A DNA stretch of 33,687 nt from assembly GCA_945906965.1 (NCBI GenBank), contig CAMDRP010000023.1, positions 1-33,687 on the forward strand. The letters are read 5' to 3'. The position numbers were made by a program, and so were the translations under genes. The notes under the pieces were generated by a model, which was not told the origin of the DNA, searched no databases, and saw only the letters and a program-made list of their open reading frames with translations. This document shows positions 23,750-32,395 of the stretch, in pieces (the first letter of the stretch is position 1; each line of letters starts with the position of its first letter). The DNA comes from Opitutus sp. GAS368. GTDB taxonomy: Bacteria > Verrucomicrobiota > Verrucomicrobiia > Opitutales > Opitutaceae.

Positions 23750-25396
23750 TTACGTGGGCTGAGGGTTCGTGGAAGTCGGACGTTCGACCTTTACGCCGAG
23801 GTCGCGCAATTTCGAGCGCAACGTGGCGGTGTCGACTTGTTGCGCGGGCAAATCACCTTGCAGCGCCATCGCGGCGGCGACGCCGGACGCCTCGCCGAGC
23901 GTCATCCAGACCGGTTCCATGCGGATTGAAGTCATCGCGATGTGGCTTGCCGAGCAGCAGACAGGGACAAACAAGTTGAGACATTCGCGGGCGGTGGGCG
24001 TAATGGCGCGATACGGGATTTTGTAGATGCCGCGGTGGCTTTCCTCAAGATAGAGCATCGAATATTCGCCACCTTGAAGCGCGATTTTTCCGTCGATCGG
24101 GTGCATCGCATAGGGCCAATCGTCTACGCCGTAAGAGGCGAGGCCGACGGAATCGCCGGGGTCGGTTTTACCCTCCATGTCCTGCTGGGTGACGACGTAG
24201 CTGGAAACCATACGGCGCGCTTCCCGGACGTAGAGTTGGTGCGGCCAGCCGGCGGTGTCGTCGAATTGGCCGGGGTCGAAGCCGGCGATGAGGGCACGCG
24301 TTTTGAGTTTTTCGGGCGCGGAAGGATCGGTGCGCAGGAAGTGCGTGATACCGCGCAAAAAGTCTTGGTGAAATTTCCAGATGCGGGCGCGCTCGGGCCA
24401 GTCGCCGTCGGGATAGGCGGCGTTGCAGCCGAAAACGGTGGGCGCGATCAGGCTGCGCGAGAGATTGCCGGCCCCGGGATAATGGATGCCGCCGGTGGCG
24501 AACTCGTATTCGCCGAGCTTACGCATGCGGCGACCGTTGAGGTTGAGTTTTTTGGTAAACGCGCGTCGGTAGATCTCGAAAGTAAACGGGTCGTAATCCT
24601 CGGGCGGCTCGATGGGGATTTGGTTTTTATCAAGGGTAAATTTCCAGCGGAAGCCGTAACCCATGGTGAGTTTGTCGGCACTGCCAATCGGGCCGGGCGT
24701 ATAATCCTGCAAGAGCGGGAGGAGCCCGCTGCGCGCATCACCGGGTTTCACGTAGGGGTCGATGTCGTAGACGGCGAGTGGGGGGCGCACGCCGGCAAGA
24801 TTTTCGCCGTAGTGGTCGCGGGATTCACGACCAAAGGTGTAGGTTACACCAGACTTCGCCATGAGGTCGCCCTCGTAGGAACAGTCGATAAACATGCGCG
24901 CGTTTACCGTCACGGCACTGACGGTTTTGGGCTGGGCGATCGGGCAGCCGAAGCGGTCAGGGGGAGCGTAGTCCAAGACGAGGGACGTGATCGTGGCGCC
25001 GGTTTTTGTCACCGAGGCGACCCGGTGCTCGTAAAGAATTTCGACGCCGTGCTGCTTCGCGAGGTCGGCGAACATGCGGCGGTATTGTGGATCGGTGAGG
25101 CCGTCTTTGAGGATTTTTTTAGCCGAGCCGCCGGCGGCTTCCGAGCGACCCCAATCGATGTGAATCAGGCCGCTGCCGGTCATGCCGCCGAGCCAACGAC
25201 TAGGTTCTACGACGAGCACACGACAGCCCTCACGGGCGGCGGCGACCGCGGCGGCGATACCGGCGGCGTTGCCGGCGTAGACGCAGACATCGGCGATGAG
25301 CGTGCGCGGTTCAGCGCCCCGGAGAGGCAAGAGAGCGCCAAGCGAGACAAGACTACCCGTCCGAATGAAATCGCGACGGTTAAGGTGGGGATTCAT
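23750..25396 (-). CDS. FAD-dependent oxidoreductase (FAD_oxidored / xanthan-lyase-associated family)
   Basis: This 548-residue protein has an N-terminal RRDFIRTGSLVSLGALLPL (7-25), a twin-arginine-type export signal. The FAD-binding Rossmann fold follows: ADVCVYAGNAAGIAAAVAAAREGCRVLVVEPSRWLGGMTGSGL (35-77), with the dinucleotide motif as GNAAG rather than GxGxxG. RMFIDCSYEGDLMAKSGVTYTFGRES and the C-terminal block CLNLFVPVCCSASHIAMTSIRMEPVWMTLGEASGVAAAMALQ are diagnostic of the family annotated as FAD-dependent oxidoreductase (PF12831). The reaction is unknown; members often sit in carbohydrate-use loci of Bacteroidota, Verrucomicrobiota and Planctomycetota. The gene lies 38 bp after TonB-dependent receptor 2 and 11 bp before the PhoD-like gene. 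Confidence 0.88.
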   Translation of the reverse strand: MNPHLNRRDFIRTGSLVSLGALLPLRGAEPRTLIADVCVYAGNAAGIAAAVAAAREGCRVLVVEPSRWLGGMTGSGLIHIDWGRSEAAGGSAKKILKDGLTDPQYRRMFADLAKQHGVEILYEHRVASVTKTGATITSLVLDYAPPDRFGCPIAQPKTVSAVTVNARMFIDCSYEGDLMAKSGVTYTFGRESRDHYGENLAGVRPPLAVYDIDPYVKPGDARSGLLPLLQDYTPGPIGSADKLTMGYGFRWKFTLDKNQIPIEPPEDYDPFTFEIYRRAFTKKLNLNGRRMRKLGEYEFATGGIHYPGAGNLSRSLIAPTVFGCNAAYPDGDWPERARIWKFHQDFLRGITHFLRTDPSAPEKLKTRALIAGFDPGQFDDTAGWPHQLYVREARRMVSSYVVTQQDMEGKTDPGDSVGLASYGVDDWPYAMHPIDGKIALQGGEYSMLYLEESHRGIYKIPYRAITPTARECLNLFVPVCCSASHIAMTSIRMEPVWMTLGEASGVAAAMALQGDLPAQQVDTATLRSKLRDLGVKVERPTSTNPQPT

Positions 25397-25434
25397 CGGG
25401 AGCGGGGGTTTTTGGGGCGGTTGGGTGCGAGGAA

Positions 25435-28400
25435 TTAAAACGTCTTGGTCGCCGAGAGGCGGAAGCTGCGCGGCGTAGTGTAGCTGAAGTAACGCGGATA
25501 GCTGACCCGGGCGGGCGAAGCGAGGTCGCCGTTGGCGGCGCGGAGGCCGCTGTTGTTGTAGAGCGGCGTGTCGTAGTTGAAGAGATTCGTGATCGAGAGA
25601 TTGAAGTCGATTTTGTGGCGACCGATTTTCACCGGGTAGCCAACCGTCGCGGTGCCGAGGAAGTAGGCTTTCTGCCAGACCACGGTATACGCATCGGCGT
25701 TCGGATCATCAATGGCAGTGGCGGGATTGGCGGGATTCACGATGGTGTCGGCGCCGCGGTAGCCGATCACTTGCGGACCGCGGAATTGCATGCCGTAACC
25801 GACACGTAGACCGTTCAATTTACCCCGGCTGAAGCGATAGTCGGTGTAGACGTTGGCGGTGTACTTGGTGAGGCGGTTGAGGAGCTGCGTGCCGCTGACC
25901 CAGTTGGCGCGATTGGCCTGAAGAGAGTTCCACGCATTGACGGTGTTCGTGAGATCCGGCGAATTAGCGGTGGTGATGTCGGGCTTGGCGCTGGCGAGTC
26001 CGGCGGCGTCGAGCTGGATACCCGAATCGCCGAGAATCTGCTTAAAGATGGGGGTCTGGGCGTCCACCCAAGCACGGGTTTGGCGGTAGGCATCGGTCTG
26101 CGAGGCATTGGCGAGGCCGAAGTTGAGCGTGAGGCGCCAGTGCGGAGTAAGGTTGGCAACGGTCTCAAATTCGTAACCGCGACTCTTGCGGTCGAGGGTA
26201 TCGTTCCACGCGATCGGCACATCGCCGAGGCCGCGGCGGTTGCGGCCATCAGAGCTGAGGTCGTCGACCGCATTGGCGTTGATGAGCGTTTGAATGCTGC
26301 TGAAACCGGAGGGCTGAGAGATCGAGGCGTCGTTTTCCTTCGACTCGTAGCGGCTGAGGGTGACGTAAAGTTTAGGACCGAAGGAGACGCGGAGGCCGTA
26401 GTCCTTACCTTCGGAAACTGACGGCGGCGGAGTGCCGTAGTCGATGGTCGTCTTGGAAAAATCCGTGGGGTTAAAGGTTTGGGCGAAGTTACCCCAAACC
26501 GAGACGCCCCAACCCACATTGAAAATACCGCCGATCGATTTCGTGGGCTTTTTGGTGCTGGTGGGTGGCGGGTTGAAGTCGTCCTGGAAGCGGTCGCGGG
26601 CGTATTGGGGCTGCGCGAGGCCGGTGGTCGTGTCGCGAGGGCGGGTGGCGGGGGCGAGTTGCGATGGGCCGGTGGCCACGCCTGCGGCATTTTTTGGGAC
26701 GTAGGTGAGTTTGAAGTAATCGGCGGGGGCGTCGGGGCGGTAGATAAAATGCTCGCGGGTGAGCGCGCCGTAGCCGGACGGATGGTCGAGCGGGCGCAGG
26801 AAGAGTCGCTGGCTGCGGTCGACTTGGTCGGCGCGGAAGGCGCCGAGGAGAATCAGGCGTTTCTGCCAAAACGAAACCGTGGCGGACGCCTGGTAATACT
26901 TGGTGGTGGCGTCACTGAACGTGGTCGCATCATTGCGGTCGGAGCCCAGCACCCAAAGGGGATTGTAAGTGCGCGAGGTGCCGGCAACAGGATCGACGAG
27001 GGCAATCTCCTTCATCTCGGTCAGCTCGCGCTCGCGCTGGTCCCAGTAGTAGCGGTAACGCAGCGTCTGCGTGCGGGTGCTCGTGACAAGGCCCCACGCA
27101 CGGGGATCAGCGTCGACCGGAATCATATAGTATTCGCGGGAGCGAAAGAGCTGCTGATTCTCAACCGCGCCGATGACGTTGGCGCGGAGATCGAACCAGC
27201 GCGTGCTTTTGGCGTAGGCGATGGCAAAACGCGCGGCTTTATTCGTCGTGTCGACTTTCTGGCGCTCCGGGCGGCTGAATTCGTTGTACGGCTTCAGGAG
27301 ATTCGGGTTGGTCGCGCCGTCGGGCAGGAGGCGGTTGATGTCGATGTAGGTATTTTGGTAACCCTGATTCGTGTAGTAATCGATGAGGCCGTAGCTGAAC
27401 AGTTTGTTCACGCCACCGGAAAACTGAACATTGACCGATTCGCCGATCCGCTGGTCGAGGAAAACGGTGACATCGCGAAAACGGTTAATCGCCGTGGGAT
27501 TCGGCCCGATGTTGGTGAACGAACGGCTCGGCACGCGGAAGGTAGAGCCGGCAATCGCGGCGTCGTAGATGCCCGGTGTGATGATGGACGCGTCGATGAG
27601 CGGACCGCCATTGAAGCCTAGATTGGAGCCGCTCACGGCCGTGACGCCGTTGATCGGGCGGTTGGCGCCGAAGGTATTGGTCTGCATCATGCCGGTGTAG
27701 CTCAGAGCGGTGTTGAAGCCACGTCCGGAGGCGGGCGAAACGATCCAGGCGTTGGCGCCCACTCGGGACGCGCCGAAGGCGGACTGGCTCGGCAGCGTGG
27801 TGGCCTGGAATCCGGAGTAGACGGTCTTGCCGTCCCATCCGGTGAGAGAGTCGTTCAGCGCGTTCATCCCGGCCGTGGCCTTCTGCTCGTAATAGTCACC
27901 GATGACCGACACGCGGGTGTTGCGCGTGAGTTCGACCGTGAGCGACGGCGAAACGCCACGACGCTGGGTGCGCTCCCAGTCGCGGTAGGTGTGGGTATCC
28001 TGCCACGTGGTCACGACGCGGGCGGCAATTTTGCTCTTCAAAGAGTAGTTGGCGTCGACCGTGGCCCGGAGCGAATCCCACGAGCCATACTCGGTGCGGA
28101 CCTCGGTGGCATTGCGACCGAGGCGGGCGCTTTTGACGACCGCATTGGAGGTGCCGCTGATGGTGCCGGTGCCGAAGAGAATCGAGTTGGGGCCGCGGGC
28201 GTAGTCCATGCGCTCGAGGTTGTAGGTCGAGGGATTGGTGCCGCCGGTGAAGAAGTTGCGGTTAACCGCATTGGAGCTGACGCCGCGGATCGTGCTGCTG
28301 CCGGTGCCGCCGAAGAGCTGCCCACCGCCGTCGTCGGGCGTTGTCGTCGCACTCACGGTCCAGTTGATCGCTTCGTTGAGATCACTCAAATTGAGCGCAT

Positions 28401-28665
28401 CGAGAAACTCACGGGTCTGCACCGAGTAGGCGACGGGCGTCTCGGCGAGATCGCTGGCGAGGCGACCGCCGGCGAGCGAACTGGCAGCGACAAAGCCTTG
28501 GTCGCGCGACGTATTCACTTCGAAGGGCGAGAGTTTTACCGCAGGTGCAGCCGCGGGCTCGAACGACGATACGGCAGTGGTTTGAGCAAAAAGTTGCGGC
28601 AGGGCAAGGGCCGCGACAAGGGCGATGAAAAAGCGGGGTGAGCTAAGCGGGGAGCAGGATTTCAT
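25435..28665 (-). CDS. TonB-dependent receptor 2
   Basis: This 1,076-residue outer-membrane receptor has a signal peptide ending near LPQLFAQ (residue 28), the entry AVKLSPFEVNTSRDQGFVAASSLAGGRLASDLAETPVAYSV (42-82) and a plug with IRGVSSNAVNRNFFTGGTNP and RMDYARGPNSILFGTGTISG. The barrel includes YGLIDYYTNQGYQNTYIDINRLLPDGATNPN, QDDFNPPPTSTKKPTKS and GYRGADTIVNPANPATAIDDPNADAYTV, and ends in the usual aromatic (SATKTF). It is the second gene of the LacI-linked run, 165 bp after receptor 3, and is followed at 38 bp by the FAD oxidoreductase gene. The ligand cannot be predicted. Confidence 0.93.
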   Translation of the reverse strand: MKSCSPLSSPRFFIALVAALALPQLFAQTTAVSSFEPAAAPAVKLSPFEVNTSRDQGFVAASSLAGGRLASDLAETPVAYSVQTREFLDALNLSDLNEAINWTVSATTTPDDGGGQLFGGTGSSTIRGVSSNAVNRNFFTGGTNPSTYNLERMDYARGPNSILFGTGTISGTSNAVVKSARLGRNATEVRTEYGSWDSLRATVDANYSLKSKIAARVVTTWQDTHTYRDWERTQRRGVSPSLTVELTRNTRVSVIGDYYEQKATAGMNALNDSLTGWDGKTVYSGFQATTLPSQSAFGASRVGANAWIVSPASGRGFNTALSYTGMMQTNTFGANRPINGVTAVSGSNLGFNGGPLIDASIITPGIYDAAIAGSTFRVPSRSFTNIGPNPTAINRFRDVTVFLDQRIGESVNVQFSGGVNKLFSYGLIDYYTNQGYQNTYIDINRLLPDGATNPNLLKPYNEFSRPERQKVDTTNKAARFAIAYAKSTRWFDLRANVIGAVENQQLFRSREYYMIPVDADPRAWGLVTSTRTQTLRYRYYWDQRERELTEMKEIALVDPVAGTSRTYNPLWVLGSDRNDATTFSDATTKYYQASATVSFWQKRLILLGAFRADQVDRSQRLFLRPLDHPSGYGALTREHFIYRPDAPADYFKLTYVPKNAAGVATGPSQLAPATRPRDTTTGLAQPQYARDRFQDDFNPPPTSTKKPTKSIGGIFNVGWGVSVWGNFAQTFNPTDFSKTTIDYGTPPPSVSEGKDYGLRVSFGPKLYVTLSRYESKENDASISQPSGFSSIQTLINANAVDDLSSDGRNRRGLGDVPIAWNDTLDRKSRGYEFETVANLTPHWRLTLNFGLANASQTDAYRQTRAWVDAQTPIFKQILGDSGIQLDAAGLASAKPDITTANSPDLTNTVNAWNSLQANRANWVSGTQLLNRLTKYTANVYTDYRFSRGKLNGLRVGYGMQFRGPQVIGYRGADTIVNPANPATAIDDPNADAYTVVWQKAYFLGTATVGYPVKIGRHKIDFNLSITNLFNYDTPLYNNSGLRAANGDLASPARVSYPRYFSYTTPRSFRLSATKTF

Positions 28666-28830
28666 GGCGGTAAAAATGATGATGAAAAATTAAAACGGAC
28701 CAAAGAGAAATTTGCCGTGAAGGCGGAGAGCGGTGACGGCGAGAGAGCGGATTTAAAAGCGAAGCGGGAGCGAAGGGTTTCACGCCGTTCACACCCCGCT
28801 CAAAACCAACCGGAATTTAGTTTACCAAGA
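28666..28830 (-). other. Gap between receptors 3 and 2, with a hairpin at 28768-28801
   Basis: No gene is seen. On the minus strand GAGCG-GGGT (28801-28793) pairs with ACCC-TT-CGCTC (28778-28768), leaving a 14-nt loop and a 2-nt bulge; a short TTTT lies about 12 nt further on. It could be a weak terminator or an mRNA-stabilising hairpin after receptor 3, giving partial read-through into receptor 2. Just before the receptor 2 start the DNA is AT-rich (about 28674-28700), where a separate promoter could sit. Confidence 0.35.
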
Positions 28831-31800
28831 TCAGAAATCGAGACGGGCGGAGAGCGTCCAGTTGATGGGCGTGCGATAGGAGAAGCCGGCCGGCACGGTG
28901 TAGACGGCAGGCGAGGTGACGTCGGCGTTGCGGTTGCGGAGGATGGTATTGGTAGTCTGGCCGCCGGGGAGATTCACGAAATACATCGGCGTGGTGTTGT
29001 TGAATAAGTTTTGGATATTGAGGTTCAACTGCACGGTGCGACGGTCGCGAAGCTTCCAAGTGTACCCGAAGCGCGCGTCACTCGTGGTGTAGGATTTGGA
29101 GTAGACCGGCGTGTAAGCGTCGACCGAAGGATCGTCGATGGCGGCGGCAGGGTTGGCGGGGTTCACGATCGTGTCGGCGCCGCGGTAGCCGACGACCATC
29201 TTGCCGCGATAGTGTAGACCGAAACCAGCGGAGAAGCCTTTGAGTTTGCCTTCACGGAAAGCGTAATCGGTGCCGAGGTTGGCGGTGTAGTCGGTGGCGC
29301 CGGCGAGTTTTTGGGTGCCGGTGACGAGGTTGGGAATAGTCGTCGTCTGGAGGGAATTCCAGGAGTTCACGGCGTTATTGACGGCGGAGACGTTGATCTG
29401 CGCGGGGTCGTTGTAAGCCGGGTTAATCGAGGCGACGTTGGAGGAGCTGATGACAACACCAGCGTCGGCGAGGATTTGGCGAGCGACCTTGTCCTTATCG
29501 GCGATGAAAGCGCGGCTATCGGGCGCAATATTTCTTTGGGTGCCGTCGGTGTGCGCGGCGTTAAAGAGTAGGCGCCAGGAGCGGGTCAGGTTGGCGGTGA
29601 TTTCAAATTCCACGCCCTTGGACTCTTGGGTCTGCGTGTCGCGGACGACCGTAGGCAGGAGGCCTTCGTTGCGAATGTTGCGGCCGCCAGGGCTGAGGTC
29701 ACCGATGATGGGAGTATTGAAGATAGTGTTAAAACTACCAATTAGGCCGCCGGGGGCGTTCACGGGGGAGAGATTTTGGTAAGAGGTAAACCAACCGAGG
29801 CTCATCGAGATACGGCCGCCGAGTGGATTCAGCCGGATGCCGGCATCGGTGCCACGGGCCGCTGAAGGAGGGAGCAACGAGCTATCGAGGCGTTGGACAA
29901 GGAGGTTGGGATTAAACGTGGTAGCGAGGTTGCTATAGATGCCGAGCCACGGGGTAACGTTGTACGTGGCACCGACCGAGAAGGTATTAGAGGCGACGTT
30001 GAGCGCGGGCGGGTTGTAATCGTCGCGAAAGCGGTCAGCGGCGTATTGCGGCTGCGCGAGGATGCTGCTAGCGGCCACGTTGGTGGTGGCGGGAACAGTC
30101 AGGCGCGGACGAGAATCGGCGGGCTGGGCAGGACCGGTGGCGACGCCGGCGGCATTTTTTGGAATGTAGGTGAGCTTGGCCCAGTCTTGGGGCGCGGCGG
30201 GCTTGAAGGTGATGTTACTGCCGCTCCAACCGGCAGCGTAATCGCCCGGGAGCACGGTGTTTTTGGTTTCAAGATAGGTGAGGTCACGACGGAGCGCACC
30301 GATGAAGACGAGCCGGTTTTTAAACATGCTGAAATTACCCGCCGTCATAATGTGTTTAAATTTGGTGATGTTGTCGGCGCTGTTATCTTTGCGCGTGGCG
30401 TCGAGGACGCGCTGGGGCGTGACATTGGTTACGGTGCCGTCGGTGTTGCGCAGGGTGAGCGAACCGAGGTTGGTGTTATAGAAATCACGACCGCCTTGAT
30501 TCATGTAGAGGCGGTACCAGAGCGCGGTGCTGTTTTGGGACGCATCCCAGTAGCGGGCGTCGGGGCCGATACTTTGGAGGGGCAACAAATAAAGATAGCT
30601 GCGCTTGGACTGGAGTTGATCATTAAGACCGCCACCGACGGCGAGCTGAAGTTTACCGATCGGCGTTTCTTTGATGTAAGCGGCAGAGGCGCGGAGACTC
30701 TTGAGCTCGTAGCTGCGGAGATTTTGGTAATCCCAGAATTCGCTGTAGGGTTTCTTGAAGTTCGGGTTGGCGGTGCCGTTAGGGAGATTTTGCGTGATGT
30801 CGATGAACACGGTGTTGGCGCCGCGGTTGATGGCGTTGTTGCCGTCGATTTTGACCTTGTTGGTGTCGCCCGCGATTTCGAAGAAGAGCGACTGGCCGAT
30901 GCGGTGGCTGAGGGTGAGGGCGAAGTCCTTGGCGACTTGGGCCTGCGTGGGTTTGCCGCTGGTCCAGAGATTAGTGGTCGATTGCGAAGGAACTTTGAAA
31001 CCGATGGCACCGGCGAGGGCGTTGTCGTAGCGGCCGGCGGGAACTTCAAAACCGTCGATCATCGGCTGGCCGGCGTAACTCACGCTGGCGCTGGTGATGG
31101 CTTTGCCGCCAATGAAATTGCGGTTGGCCGCAGTACCGTTGCCTTGCGCGCCTTTCGTGCGGAAGACGTTGGCGAAATTCAGGACGTTACCCGTGCCGAA
31201 GGCCGTGGGATCGTAGACCCAGAGCGGCGAGAACAGCGGATTGGCGTTGTTGGTGCCGTAGCTGATACCGGCGGCGGCTTGCTGCGCGGCGGTGGGTGCA
31301 TTGGCGGGCAAAACGGAGTCGGTGAAGGTGGTCTTGCCATCCCAGGCGGACACTTGGTCGGTGAGGAAGGTCGGGAAAGTTTTCTGCTTTGTCTCGGCGT
31401 ATTCGCCTTCGGCGCGGAGCGTCGTGGCGTTGGTGAGATTATACGTGCCCGCGACGAAGAGGGCTTTCTTACGCCGCCATTCGTTTTCGCGGTAGGTGTC
31501 AGCGTCTTCCATCATGCCGGCGACGCGGATAGCGGCCTTGTCGTTGATCGGGCGATTCAGGTCGAGGGTGCCACGGTATTTTTGCCAAGAGCCGAGCTGC
31601 ACTTGGACTTGGTTGATCGTCTTGGTGGTAAGCGCTTGCTTGGTCACGGCGACCGGCGTACCGCCGAATTGGGCGGCGCCGAAGAGAATGGCGTTGGGGC
31701 CGCGGGCGAAGTCGAAACGGTCGAGCGCATAGCTATCGGTGTTGTGATTAAACGGGAAGAAATTGCGCATCGGGTAATTCGATTCGCCGGGAGCGGCGCC

Positions 31801-32223
31801 GCGGATCGTGATGTTGAGCGCGGGCGAGAAGCCGAAGCCTTGGTCGACGTTGTTGCCAGGATTGTAGGTGGTGTTCACGGACCACTCCATGGCTTGCGTG
31901 AGATCAGTGATGTTGAAGGCGTCGAGAAATTCCTTGGTGAGCACCGAGTAAGCAACGGGCGTGTCCTTGAGATCGGTGTTGAGGCGGCCGCCGGCGAGGG
32001 CGCTGGAAGCGACGAAACCTTCATCACGACTGGTGTTCACCTCGAAGGGCGAGAGTTTGACCGTGGTTTCCGAGGCGGCTGAGGCGGAGGGAGCAGGCGC
32101 AACTTGGGCGTGGGCCAAATTTAAAGTCAGAGCGACGACGGCGAAACGACCGATAAAGTTGGGAGTGAGGAAGCGCAACGCCTTCAGGAGCGACAAACGG
32201 GAGGGGCAATGATGCAGGTGCAT
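28831..32223 (-). CDS. TonB-dependent receptor 3 (first gene of the LacI-linked run)
   Basis: This 1,130-residue protein begins at ATG 32223 with a long signal peptide whose hydrophobic core ends at LNLAHAQ (residue 40). The entry TVKLSPFEVNTSRDEGFVASSALAGGRLNTDLKDTPVAYSV (54-94) is nearly identical to that of receptor 2. The plug has ITIRGAAPGESNYPMRNFFPF and RFDFARGPNAILFGAAQFGG; the barrel shares NRGANTVFIDITQNLPNGTANPN, RDDYNPPALNVASN and GYRGADTIVNPANPAAAIDDPSVDAYTPVY, and ends in Phe (SARLDF). It is divergent from the LacI-type gene across 172 bp that hold two palindromes, so it is the prime candidate for control by that regulator. Confidence 0.93.
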   Translation of the reverse strand: MHLHHCPSRLSLLKALRFLTPNFIGRFAVVALTLNLAHAQVAPAPSASAASETTVKLSPFEVNTSRDEGFVASSALAGGRLNTDLKDTPVAYSVLTKEFLDAFNITDLTQAMEWSVNTTYNPGNNVDQGFGFSPALNITIRGAAPGESNYPMRNFFPFNHNTDSYALDRFDFARGPNAILFGAAQFGGTPVAVTKQALTTKTINQVQVQLGSWQKYRGTLDLNRPINDKAAIRVAGMMEDADTYRENEWRRKKALFVAGTYNLTNATTLRAEGEYAETKQKTFPTFLTDQVSAWDGKTTFTDSVLPANAPTAAQQAAAGISYGTNNANPLFSPLWVYDPTAFGTGNVLNFANVFRTKGAQGNGTAANRNFIGGKAITSASVSYAGQPMIDGFEVPAGRYDNALAGAIGFKVPSQSTTNLWTSGKPTQAQVAKDFALTLSHRIGQSLFFEIAGDTNKVKIDGNNAINRGANTVFIDITQNLPNGTANPNFKKPYSEFWDYQNLRSYELKSLRASAAYIKETPIGKLQLAVGGGLNDQLQSKRSYLYLLPLQSIGPDARYWDASQNSTALWYRLYMNQGGRDFYNTNLGSLTLRNTDGTVTNVTPQRVLDATRKDNSADNITKFKHIMTAGNFSMFKNRLVFIGALRRDLTYLETKNTVLPGDYAAGWSGSNITFKPAAPQDWAKLTYIPKNAAGVATGPAQPADSRPRLTVPATTNVAASSILAQPQYAADRFRDDYNPPALNVASNTFSVGATYNVTPWLGIYSNLATTFNPNLLVQRLDSSLLPPSAARGTDAGIRLNPLGGRISMSLGWFTSYQNLSPVNAPGGLIGSFNTIFNTPIIGDLSPGGRNIRNEGLLPTVVRDTQTQESKGVEFEITANLTRSWRLLFNAAHTDGTQRNIAPDSRAFIADKDKVARQILADAGVVISSSNVASINPAYNDPAQINVSAVNNAVNSWNSLQTTTIPNLVTGTQKLAGATDYTANLGTDYAFREGKLKGFSAGFGLHYRGKMVVGYRGADTIVNPANPAAAIDDPSVDAYTPVYSKSYTTSDARFGYTWKLRDRRTVQLNLNIQNLFNNTTPMYFVNLPGGQTTNTILRNRNADVTSPAVYTVPAGFSYRTPINWTLSARLDF

Positions 32224-32340
32224 AGGGTGTTTTGGTGAAACGGTCAGGTTGGAAACAAGAGTCTGGAAAGAGATCGATCAGAAGACTGACGGGGGTAACG
32301 GGGGTTAAAAACTCCGGCGGGGTAACTGAACACACATGGA

Positions 32341-32353
32341 ATTAGATTCTAAT
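32341..32353. promoter_or_regulatory. Palindrome ATTAGA-T-TCTAAT in the receptor 3/LacI intergenic region
   Basis: A perfect 6-bp-arm inverted repeat around a single T lies 118 bp from the receptor 3 start and 43 bp from the lacI-type start. Being AT-rich it may overlap a promoter -10 element (TAGAAT on the minus strand) or be an accessory operator. Its role is inference. Confidence 0.35.
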
Positions 32354-32373
32354 AATGTTTTCGACACCTTTAA

Positions 32374-32390
32374 TGCGTTAACGTAACGCA
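32374..32390. promoter_or_regulatory. LacI-type operator TGCGTTA-ACG-TAACGCA
   Basis: This is a perfect inverted repeat of 7-bp arms around a 3-nt spacer, ending 5 bp before the regulator's ATG. LacI-family operators are palindromes of this size with a CpG-containing centre. The position suggests autoregulation and, on the other strand, control of receptor 3: TTAACG within it could act as a -35 with CATTAT 18 bp further as -10 (weak). Confidence 0.65.
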
Positions 32391-32395
32391 ACTCC

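Noticed and set aside
23942-25438. 498-codon open frame on the + strand opposite the FAD oxidoreductase
   Set aside because: Shadow of the real gene; no signal peptide, no domain character, composition dominated by Gly, Ala, Val, Arg and Asp.
29893-32082. 729-codon open frame on the + strand opposite TonB receptor 3
   Set aside because: It is fully antisense to a gene with unmistakable domain motifs; its translation is Gly/Val/Glu-rich without motifs. GC-rich codon bias keeps the opposite frame open.
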